Origin: an uncultured Clostridia bacterium
GTDB taxonomy: Bacteria > Bacillota > Clostridia > Peptostreptococcales > Anaerovoracaceae
Direction: 5' to 3'
NCBI GenBank assembly: GCA_945928865.1
Contig: CAMENZ010000012.1
Coordinates: 1 to 41,146 of the forward strand
Length of the DNA: 41,146 nucleotides
In this document: positions 17,655 to 27,126 of the stretch, one piece after another
Position numbering within the stretch: position 1 is the first letter of the stretch
How the letters are laid out: every line of letters starts with the position of its first letter
Notes under the pieces: model-generated
Databases searched by the model: none
The model's input: the letters and a program-made list of their open reading frames with translations, nothing else
Told to the model about the DNA's origin: nothing
Made by a program: the position numbers and the translations under genes

Positions 17655-19040
17655 TTAATTTTCTTGCGTGTTTTCCTCTTTCAAAGTTATAAGGTATGGA
17701 CGGGTGGATTTTGCTAACATATATATAGATAAAATGAAAGCCAAAATTTCAGAAATAGGAAGTGCCCACCAAACTCCATTAATCCCCATAAATTTCGGAA
17801 GAATTAACAGAGCTGCCACTTGAATTACTAAGGTTCTCAAAAATGAAATCAAAGCTGATATCTTACCGTTTTGCAGGGAAGTAAAAAATCCGGAAGCAAA
17901 AATATTTACCCCACCGAATAAAACACTTAGAGCAATAATCCTAAAACCTGCCACTATTAAATTTGATAAAATAAGGTCTTGAGAGGCGAATATCAAGGCA
18001 ATAGCTCCACTAAATATTTCGGCTAAAAGGGTCAGTGCCGCCGAAAAAACTAGGACAGTTCCCAAGGTAAGTTTAAATAATTTACCAATGTTTTTAGTGT
18101 TACCGGCTCCGTAATTATAGCTGAAAAGAGGCCCTACCCCTGATGAAAATCCAATAATTGTGGCTATAAATAAGAATTGAATATATAAAATAGCACTTAT
18201 TGCCGCGACACCCTTCTCCCCTGCCAAAGCCATAGTTTGAACATTGAAAAGGGTAGTAGTTATAGCAGAAGATAAATTCACAACCATCTCCGAAGAACCA
18301 TTCCCTAGAGTGTGGAGAAAATTCTGCCAAGTGCATTTCGGCCTAGCGAAATGAAGTAATGAAGACTTCTTCACAAAGGTAAAAATAGGCACAATGCCTC
18401 CGATTAAAATTCCAATCACAGATGCTAGAGCGGCTCCTGTAAGCCCCATCTTAAAATAGCCTACTAAGATTAAATCTAGAACTACATTACAAATTCCCCC
18501 GGCTATGGACAAGACTAAACTAAGCCTTGCTCTATCGGCAGTCACTAGGAAACTTTGGAACAAAATCTGCATAACCCAGATAGGCCCTACTAAAACGATA
18601 ATCGTTCCGTATTCTCTACAATAGGGTAAGAGGGCTTCGTCTGCACCTAAGAATAGGAAGATTTTGTCCTCTAAAAACATAAAAATCACCACCATTAAAG
18701 TTGTAGCCACTACATTTATCATCAAAATCGCCGTCATAAAGCGATTCGCTTCTTCTTCCTTGCCCTCACCTAAAAATTTCCCAATTAAAGCAGTGGAACC
18801 CATAGCAAACATAAATGACACCGCCATACAAACATTTAATACGGGATAGACTATATTTATAGCCGCCAGTCCACTACTTCCAACAAAATTAGACACTACA
18901 ATGCCATCAATTATAGTGTATAAAGAGATGAATACCAGCTTTATAGCCGTCGGTATGGCAAAGCCTAAGGTGTTTTTTAAGTTTATAGGCTTGTTGTATA
19001 TTAAATTATCTTTGAAATCTTCTCTATTATCTTGAGTCAT
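17655..19040 (-). CDS. MATE-family efflux transporter
   Basis: The 461-residue protein has the two-lobed pattern of about twelve hydrophobic segments of the MATE family (MepA/DinF-like branch), starting with LGFAIPTAIKLVFISLYTIIDGIVVSNFVG, typical of the first two helices. Such proteins export drugs or metabolites using Na+ or H+ gradients. The ATG at 19040 follows GGAGAG. It lies 83 bp after crcB and may be transcribed from the crcB promoter. No terminator separates it from the ligase gene downstream. Substrate is unknown. Confidence 0.88.
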   Translation of the reverse strand: MTQDNREDFKDNLIYNKPINLKNTLGFAIPTAIKLVFISLYTIIDGIVVSNFVGSSGLAAINIVYPVLNVCMAVSFMFAMGSTALIGKFLGEGKEEEANRFMTAILMINVVATTLMVVIFMFLEDKIFLFLGADEALLPYCREYGTIIVLVGPIWVMQILFQSFLVTADRARLSLVLSIAGGICNVVLDLILVGYFKMGLTGAALASVIGILIGGIVPIFTFVKKSSLLHFARPKCTWQNFLHTLGNGSSEMVVNLSSAITTTLFNVQTMALAGEKGVAAISAILYIQFLFIATIIGFSSGVGPLFSYNYGAGNTKNIGKLFKLTLGTVLVFSAALTLLAEIFSGAIALIFASQDLILSNLIVAGFRIIALSVLFGGVNIFASGFFTSLQNGKISALISFLRTLVIQVAALLILPKFMGINGVWWALPISEILAFILSIYMLAKSTRPYLITLKEENTQEN

Positions 19041-19123
19041 ATCCTATATGGCTCTCCTTTCTGCATCTAACCCTTTCAATTTCGGCATTTTAATTCGTCT
19101 ATACTTTGTTAAATGGTTTAATC

Positions 19124-19480
19124 CTAAGCTAATTTTCTTCCTATTATGACACCTATCAAACAACAAATCACACTTAAAAACATATATGCGCCTCCCTGAA
19201 AATATTCTCGATTCTCTATCAAAGTCATCGCTTCTAATGAAAATGTTGAAAAGGTTGTAAAGCCTCCACAAACTCCGACCTTCCAAAACAAGACTTTATA
19301 AGTGGAAAAATCTTCACTTTTGCTAACGGTGCCAATTATAAATCCTATTAAAATGGCACCCAAAATATTAGTAATTAAAGTTAATATAGGAAATGTAGTT
19401 TTAATTGGTATTAAGCTAATTGTATATCGACATATAGCGCCTATGGCTCCGCCTAAGCCAACCATTAGAAATGACAACAT
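19124..19480 (-). CDS. crcB: Fluoride channel CrcB/Fluc
   Basis: The protein is a small four-helix membrane channel that exports fluoride as a dual-topology dimer. The motif GLGGAIGAICRY at the N-terminus and GVCGGFTTFSTFSLE in the third helix are the family signatures. I start at 19480 (MLSFLMVGLGG, 118 residues), matching usual family length, with AGGAG five bases upstream; the longer frame to 19615 extends beyond the predicted promoter. No fluoride riboswitch pattern was seen in the leader. Confidence 0.92.
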   Translation of the reverse strand: MLSFLMVGLGGAIGAICRYTISLIPIKTTFPILTLITNILGAILIGFIIGTVSKSEDFSTYKVLFWKVGVCGGFTTFSTFSLEAMTLIENREYFQGGAYMFLSVICCLIGVIIGRKLA

Positions 19481-19525
19481 TGAAGCTCCTTTTCGATGTT
19501 TTTGGGGATTCGTTTCCTTTCCTTG

Positions 19526-19554
19526 ATTATAAATTGTGGAGAAGATTTTTGCAA
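19526..19554 (-). promoter_or_regulatory. crcB promoter
   Basis: TTGCAA (19554-19549), a 17-bp spacer and TATAAT (19531-19526) on the minus strand, giving a leader of about 40 nt. Confidence 0.6.
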
Positions 19555-19615
19555 TAGATGTTCTATGGATATTTAAGGTAGATAATGTAATGTTTAAGTA
19601 AGAAAGCGAACTCAA

Positions 19616-20024
19616 AAAGTCGCTTGTAGAATTTAGATGTGTATTTAAGGGTTATTAAGATTTAAGGGGTAGGTTGGTGTGAAATTTATGAATTTCAGTA
19701 ATAACAGAAATTGGCAAAATTGGCAAAATTGGCGGAATCGTCGTGGAATCGGCGAACTTATTTATTGATTTTATAGACCTGACTTTTATTAGAGATTAAG
19801 TTATAATTCAGAAAACAAACCTTATTGTAAAGACTGTTGGCGAATTGGACGCCTTCACCCCTGACATAAGGTTTATTTTTTATGGATTTATTGGAATGTA
19901 GGCGAAAATGGTTTGGGAAATTAGGATGTATGTAATAAAATTTTATTTCATATTTGACAAATTCTGCAAACTCCCACACACCTGTGGGAAATGCTAAATA
20001 TTGCCTTTAACACCCAATGCCTCT
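19616..20024. other. Non-coding stretch with small repeats
   Basis: No supported gene is present. A 7-bp inverted repeat TGAAATT/AATTTCA lies near 19680-19697. The 9-mer ATTGGCAAA is repeated three times at 19710-19736, the last copy diverged. A larger inverted repeat lies at 19817-19874. A 73-codon frame on the minus strand at 19758-19979 overlaps that inverted repeat, starts with GTG without an SD site and resembles nothing known. Confidence 0.5.
19817..19874. repeat. Inverted repeat with structured loop
   Basis: AAACCTTAT (19817-19825) pairs perfectly with ATAAGGTTT (19866-19874). The 40-base interior holds a second stem (GGCG/CGCC) and C-rich single strands. On the plus strand the outer stem is followed by an ATTTTTTA tract, so a small RNA with a terminator-like end is possible; a remnant end of a mobile element is the alternative. 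Confidence 0.35.
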
Positions 20025-20385
20025 TTAATCGGATGCAATACCTATTTTACCGTCTTGGTCATTTTGCCCTCTATAAGCTATTTTAAGTACTTTAAAATAA
20101 TCTGGAATTGAATTCTTCCTCACTTATATCTTCGGCATAGATATCTCCAATCAAAATTTTATCATAAAATTGAAAACATACCGTTCATTGTTTGTAATAT
20201 ATGTGATGTCTCTTATATTCACCGTCAGCCAATTTTACCTTTGTCATGCTTTTAAAAAGGTAAATGTATTTTTTATCTACTAGTTTTTTTCTGTCTATAA
20301 ATACAATTTCTTCAAAATCTTAAAAGGCAGTGTCCCTCCATCTTCATCAGGAATACGATGGCTATAGCAGTAATTTCTATGATAC
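20025..20385 (-). pseudogene. Decayed protein-coding gene, family not recognised
   Basis: Minus-strand reading gives three consecutive coding-like pieces in shifting frames. They contain HRIPDEDGGTLPFK, then FEEIVFIDRKKLVDKKYIYL running to an in-frame TGA after YYKQ, then FYDKILIGDIYAEDISEEEF, and after a further shift YFKVLKIAYRGQNDQDGKIG ending at a stop at 20025. The composition is charged and protein-like in each piece, so this is the remains of a real gene with at least two frameshifts and one nonsense codon. It lies beyond the leader-distal end of the CRISPR array. Confidence 0.55.
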
Positions 20386-20389
20386 CATT

Positions 20390-20966
<577 letters not shown>

Positions 20967-21080
20967 ACTAAAAAATCCCTTAAAAATCAACAACCCAAAA
21001 TTATTTAATCCCGTTTTTTTATTAGTTTAATTTAAGTCCAGCTTTCATTATAGCTATAAGCCCCTACACTATTTTTACAA
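20967..21080 (-). promoter_or_regulatory. CRISPR leader
   Basis: This AT-rich 114-bp segment separates cas2 from the first repeat. On the minus strand it contains TTGTAA (21080-21075) and TATAAT (21052-21047), spaced 22 bp, or an alternative TATAGC at 16 bp. The pre-crRNA promoter is likely here, but its -35/-10 pairing is unclear. Confidence 0.7.
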
Positions 21081-21458
21081 TTACTTCTTTTTGCCTCCGA
21101 CTGAAGAGTGCTTTCTCCAACTTCTATTTCTTGACGCATTGCTAAATCCACGTTTTGTACCATATTCTCCCACTTTATCAGGATTAGGAACAAAGACCAA
21201 TGGTATCCCGTCAACATCGACGACAAAACGTTCTGTGTTAAATGTATCGAAGCTGTAACCTATCTCATTCCTGCAATAATAGCTTATAGTTGCTTCTCCC
21301 TTTCCAACATTTGCTTTCACCCTATCCCACAGTTTTTCTCTGATTCTGCTATTGAAGTTTCCAACATAGACTCCGGTTGCAATTTCCTGCATCCATTTTG
21401 ATAAATCACCACGAACTGATGGTGAAACATTTTTTACAGTAATTACAGCTAAAGGCAT
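21081..21458 (-). CDS. cas2: CRISPR-associated endonuclease Cas2 (type I-E)
   Basis: Cas2e forms the scaffold dimer of the Cas1-Cas2 integrase. The N-terminal LAVITVKNVSPSVRGDLSKW is the Cas2e signature. The protein is 125 residues, slightly longer than E. coli Cas2 (94), with a basic serine-rich tail (SRNRSWRKHSS). The ATG at 21458 lies two bases after the cas1 stop, and AGGAA lies about ten bases upstream. It is the last protein gene of the operon before the leader. Confidence 0.95.
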   Translation of the reverse strand: MPLAVITVKNVSPSVRGDLSKWMQEIATGVYVGNFNSRIREKLWDRVKANVGKGEATISYYCRNEIGYSFDTFNTERFVVDVDGIPLVFVPNPDKVGEYGTKRGFSNASRNRSWRKHSSVGGKKK

Positions 21459-21460
21459 CT

Positions 21461-23042
<1,582 letters not shown>

Positions 23043-23043
23043 A

Positions 23044-23724
23044 CTATTCCTCCATGCTCGCATTAATTGAGACACTCAATACAGCTTCATATCTAAAATC
23101 AAACTTCCTTTCAATTTGTGAAAATGATTTTACTATATCTTTTCTCAAATTAACTGTATTTGAATGTGCCAGATTGCTGTCAATGTATATTTCCAAATTA
23201 ACAGGTTCTGCCCCCATTCTCTTTTTATACCAATCAGCTGCCAACCATTCTAAGCTCGTTAAGTTTTCCAAGGCTCCATCTTCAAATATTCCAACAATAA
23301 AATCATACGGAACCGGAAGTGCACGTCTTCCCATAAACATTTGAAACCAAGGGTGTTTAAGTGCAGTATATATTTTTCTAATATATTCGTCATCCGAATG
23401 TGAGATTGCTACCGCAAAAACAGCATCCTCTATATAGTACCTGTTAGTTACATATGTTCTTTCTTCCGTGCCATCTTTTTTATATTTATGTGCTGTATGA
23501 TAATCTCTGCATAGATTTCCAGGTTGATCCACTCTCACTGCAAAACCAAGTTCATTTAGTTTAGAAATTTTTTCATTCTCATATCTCCTATAGCCTAATG
23601 CCGCTGCAATTATTCCTATCACAGCACTCTTCGACGGATAGAAATCAGTGTGTCGTGTCTCAAAGTTAGATTTTGTGCCCCATGATTGAAGTGGTCCTGA
23701 GAATTTTAATATTATAGTTTTCAT
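23044..23724 (-). CDS. cas5e: Cas5e (CasD) Cascade subunit
   Basis: Cas5e caps the 5' handle of the crRNA within Cascade. The N-terminal TIILKFSGPLQSWGTKSNF and the RHTDFYPSKSAVIGIIAAALG segment are the family hallmarks. I start at 23724 (MKTIILKF, 226 residues), where AGGTGA lies five bases upstream; a GTG three codons earlier is less likely. It lies about 20 bp after cas7. Confidence 0.95.
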   Translation of the reverse strand: MKTIILKFSGPLQSWGTKSNFETRHTDFYPSKSAVIGIIAAALGYRRYENEKISKLNELGFAVRVDQPGNLCRDYHTAHKYKKDGTEERTYVTNRYYIEDAVFAVAISHSDDEYIRKIYTALKHPWFQMFMGRRALPVPYDFIVGIFEDGALENLTSLEWLAADWYKKRMGAEPVNLEIYIDSNLAHSNTVNLRKDIVKSFSQIERKFDFRYEAVLSVSINASMEE

Positions 23725-23744
23725 TTCAATCACCTACTAATGTT

Positions 23745-24818
23745 TTAAATAGCATCCGTTAGTTTGAAGTTAAGCTCATTTAGCAAGTCTCTTAAAGTTT
23801 CCTTTTTCTCGCCAATTGTTCCCAATCCTTCTACTTCCTCCACTGTTACATACATACTAGCCAACGGTTCATCAACAAATTTACTAGTATTATTATTCTC
23901 CTTAACCAAGCATTCAATTGATTTTTTAACATATCCATCGTTTCCCTTTACAGGAGTCTCGAATGCATTTACAAATGTTATAGGTCTGTCTTTTCTGATT
24001 GTTACTAAAACTAACTGCGGAAGTGTTTGATTAGCAAAAGTATTTATCTTTCCGGTTGGCATTGAATTAGCGAAGGACTCCACAAACAGTTTCACTGCAT
24101 TCACAACAGCCTCTTTACTTCCCAGCTGTTCAGCAAATTCATGCAACGCAATATTAGCATATCTATATAGAGTTGCGGAGTTAAACTCCACATTACCTAG
24201 CATGCCTGCTCCGGAGGTTGAATCCGGTGAAAGGTCATCTACTGCAGTAAAAAAATCAAACTCATTCTGTATACCATGTGTTGAAATAGCATGTGCAACC
24301 TGCGCGGAAGCATCTTCGTTTAGTAATGGATTATCCGCTACCATTCTTCCGAATAATGCAATATCAATGGAAGGATTATCTTGTATTATCTTTTCTATTT
24401 CCGACTTATCCTTTATGTCATCAATTGCAGCTTGAGCTAACTTCTTAGCCTGTATATCGCCTAAGAAGAATAATGCCTTGGCTCTATCATCTTTTAATCC
24501 GATTTTCGCTATTTCGATTACACCTTTCGCTTTTTCCATTGCAATTTCTTCTGAAATTGAAGAATCAATTTCTGTTATTTTACTTGCAACATAGCGTACA
24601 ATTTCAAGGGTTCTGACACCAACATTTCCCTCCATACCATGTTCATTGAAATATAACCTCATTGCTCGCTTCCAGGACTGTGAGCTGACTCTGGCTCTTC
24701 TTACACCTCCGAATTGTGCCGTCTTAGGGCTTCCTGTATCATCTCTATTAATATTTGAAGGTGGTATTGTTTGGATTACATGTACATCTAAAAATAATCT
24801 TTCATTATTATTTCTCAT
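23745..24818 (-). CDS. cas7e: Cas7e (CasC/Cse4) Cascade backbone
   Basis: Six copies of Cas7e line the crRNA and force every sixth base out of the duplex. The N-terminal FLDVHVIQTIPPSNINRDD and the VSSQSWKRAMR stretch (about residue 47) are diagnostic. Length is 357 residues. The ATG at 24818 overlaps the cse2 end by 11 bp and is preceded by AAGGAGAAG. Confidence 0.97.
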   Translation of the reverse strand: MRNNNERLFLDVHVIQTIPPSNINRDDTGSPKTAQFGGVRRARVSSQSWKRAMRLYFNEHGMEGNVGVRTLEIVRYVASKITEIDSSISEEIAMEKAKGVIEIAKIGLKDDRAKALFFLGDIQAKKLAQAAIDDIKDKSEIEKIIQDNPSIDIALFGRMVADNPLLNEDASAQVAHAISTHGIQNEFDFFTAVDDLSPDSTSGAGMLGNVEFNSATLYRYANIALHEFAEQLGSKEAVVNAVKLFVESFANSMPTGKINTFANQTLPQLVLVTIRKDRPITFVNAFETPVKGNDGYVKKSIECLVKENNNTSKFVDEPLASMYVTVEEVEGLGTIGEKKETLRDLLNELNFKLTDAI

Positions 24819-25401
24819 TTTTTTCTTCTCCTTTTTTACTAATTCTGTAATAGTCTCTTGCCCATCTTAGTGCAACTTCATCCTTACTTCCTTTTGCTAT
24901 TTTAAATAAATCTTCGCTCAGCAATGCGAAGTCAATATCAACAGTATTTTCTCTTGACTTAAGCAATTTTATCAAATGTCTTAAATGGTTCTTAAACTCC
25001 TCTAAAGTAGTTGCTGTAATCATAGCATTGAATCTTCTGTCAGGTGATTTTGTATCCTCCGCATTTCTCAGAAAACTCAAGGCTATACCTATACTGTATC
25101 CACTTTCTTCCTGTTCTTTACTATCGCTCTTTCCCTGTTTATATAGTGCATATAGCTGTAATACACTAAGTACTGCATCTTCACCCCACGAAAGTCGACC
25201 CGTTCTGCCTGCAATTTCTTCCGGAATATTTTCAAAAAATATAGATAAAATGTTTTCATTTTCCGTAATTGCTCTACCGATAGAATTTCTCAACCCTGCT
25301 AAAATGGCTTTTCGTGATGATTCATCATACATATTCTTGATTTTATATATGATCGCTTTAGTTGTTGAGTATACTATTTTTTCTTCCGTTTTCCAATCCA
25401 T
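24808..25401 (-). CDS. cse2: Cse2 (CasB) Cascade small subunit
   Basis: Cse2 forms the belly dimer that stabilises the R-loop. The sequence is helical and basic (about 197 residues), with the family pattern RKAILAGLRNSIGR near the N-terminus. I choose the ATG at 25401 (MDWKTEEK), because GGGAGG lies five bases upstream. An ATG at 25416 forms an ATGA overlap with the cse1 stop but has no SD site, so coupled initiation there remains possible. Confidence 0.9.
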   Translation of the reverse strand: MDWKTEEKIVYSTTKAIIYKIKNMYDESSRKAILAGLRNSIGRAITENENILSIFFENIPEEIAGRTGRLSWGEDAVLSVLQLYALYKQGKSDSKEQEESGYSIGIALSFLRNAEDTKSPDRRFNAMITATTLEEFKNHLRHLIKLLKSRENTVDIDFALLSEDLFKIAKGSKDEVALRWARDYYRISKKGEEKNEK

Positions 25402-25412
25402 TCTTTCCTCCC

Positions 25413-27122
25413 TCATTTCAAATCATTATTCAAAAAATATGCAAAGCGATTAAATACTGTAGCAATATTTTTTATCTGTTCATTTTCGACAATTCCGATA
25501 AAATCTCTATTGCTCCCGCTTTCATATATTCTTTTTGCTTCATGGTAAAGAAGTTTTTTTAACTTTGAATACCATTCTCCTGCTTTTAACGCCTGATCAT
25601 CAGCTACATCAATGCCGGATAGCCACTGTCTAAATGACTTATCTATCACAAAATACACCTGTTCTATATTTTGTGATACAAAAGAGTCCCCATTTAACCG
25701 CCTTATATCTTTTATGTCTTTAAGATAATTCTTATAGGTAAACTCTACCACTTTTTTAGTATGATCAATGACATCATTTATTATATTTGTCCAACCGCCA
25801 GCCTTAACATCTGTTAATACAAAATCCTTAATTGAAAGAAAATCTACGATTTCATCAGTCGGTACCCAAGAAGTCGCATTACCATCATCTGCCATGCTCA
25901 CTGAAACAATTCCCTGTATAAAATTATTTATTCCGAGTTTTTCCCTCCTTGAGATACAAGTTATCTCATTTAACCAATCTATAATACCGGGACACCTATA
26001 TGATAGAGTATCTGAAGTTAAACTGTTTTTTGTAATCATACCAAATGATCTCCAAAGCGACTGATTTTGAATATGTTTTTTTGGAGTAAAACTATCCTTA
26101 TTATCTCCATTCTTATTGTAGCTATAAATTGTCATAGGCTCCAAGAAGTTGTTTTTGTGGTTTATTTCCGGAAGCTTAACAATTCTACATGAAAACGGTT
26201 CATTAATGTCAAAATCCGGGTCAATATATACTGCTCTGCTCCATACAGTGTATAGCTCCGCAAGGCTATAAATATTATTGTCTTTTAGATAAAAGTTAAT
26301 CTGCTCTTCCCCTGTTGTTTCCCAGCATGGTCTCTGTATATTTTCAAGATTTCCACCGGTACCGCAAGGAAGGTAACAGTTAAGCATGAGTGTCTCAAAA
26401 AGATTGCTTCCCTTTAAATATACTCCGCCTAAATCAAATAACCAACCTTTTGATGCCTTATATTTAGCCTTCCCGAAAATAACTTTATCCGATAGACCTA
26501 TATATCCATGAAGTGTTATAAGCCATCTGGCAATTTCGGAAGCGGATAGGATTTCTTTATTTCGCTTTCCGTAAGCTTCATTCTTTGAGGCAAACAATGA
26601 TAGTTTATTTTCACTTTCCGATATGAGTCTATTTATGGTTTTTCCCGAAATAGGTGACGGGGAGTCTTTAGATAAAACCCCACTTCTTACATCATCTTTT
26701 CTAACTTGCAAAAAAGGATATTTTTCATCAAAAAGATAAAATCTGTCGTGCCACTTGTTTAGATACTCACATACAATGTTCGGAAACTTTCCATTTTCCC
26801 AAATATTGACCCAAGTATCTTCTAAGTCCGCTTTATAATTCTCTAAATCGCATTCTTCTACGGATTTATTTGGAATGTACCTATCCCCTAATTCAAAATA
26901 TTCGTAGCTATTCCCTTTCACATCAAACCTTGAAAAAACCGTATGTAGAACAGCAAGTAATATCCTTAGTACTGCAAAGTCCTGCGTTTTTGTATCTCCC
27001 GCAAGTTCCGAATATTTCGCTGCATTTTCGAAAAGTTCAAGCATAGATACATCTTTTGTGCTTCCCTTTTCATCACATACCACACTTATCCAAGGTTCAT
27101 CCAATAAGTTAAATCGTCCCAA
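25413..27122 (-). CDS. cse1: Cse1 (CasA/Cas8e) Cascade large subunit
   Basis: Cse1 recognises the PAM and recruits Cas3. The N-terminal FNLLDEPWISVV is the family hallmark, and length (569 residues) fits. The start codon is TTG at 27122, only four bases after the cas3 stop. Its SD site AAAGGAAGTGA is formed by the last cas3 codons, so the two genes are tightly coupled. Confidence 0.95.
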   Translation of the reverse strand: MGRFNLLDEPWISVVCDEKGSTKDVSMLELFENAAKYSELAGDTKTQDFAVLRILLAVLHTVFSRFDVKGNSYEYFELGDRYIPNKSVEECDLENYKADLEDTWVNIWENGKFPNIVCEYLNKWHDRFYLFDEKYPFLQVRKDDVRSGVLSKDSPSPISGKTINRLISESENKLSLFASKNEAYGKRNKEILSASEIARWLITLHGYIGLSDKVIFGKAKYKASKGWLFDLGGVYLKGSNLFETLMLNCYLPCGTGGNLENIQRPCWETTGEEQINFYLKDNNIYSLAELYTVWSRAVYIDPDFDINEPFSCRIVKLPEINHKNNFLEPMTIYSYNKNGDNKDSFTPKKHIQNQSLWRSFGMITKNSLTSDTLSYRCPGIIDWLNEITCISRREKLGINNFIQGIVSVSMADDGNATSWVPTDEIVDFLSIKDFVLTDVKAGGWTNIINDVIDHTKKVVEFTYKNYLKDIKDIRRLNGDSFVSQNIEQVYFVIDKSFRQWLSGIDVADDQALKAGEWYSKLKKLLYHEAKRIYESGSNRDFIGIVENEQIKNIATVFNRFAYFLNNDLK

Positions 27123-27126
27123 AAAA

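Noticed and set aside
19481-19615. Fluoride riboswitch upstream of crcB
   Set aside because: The conserved GG-GAUGG-UUC-CC type core was not found on the minus strand, and the leader predicted from the promoter is only about 40 nt.
19758-19979. 73-codon minus-strand frame
   Set aside because: It overlaps a perfect inverted repeat, starts at GTG without SD and has no family resemblance.
21042-21051. Ten-base identity CTTTCATTAT between the CRISPR leader and the pseudo-spacer
   Set aside because: The shared bases lie outside the seed of the pseudo-spacer and are low-complexity, and no PAM-linked seed match extends from them; treated as chance.
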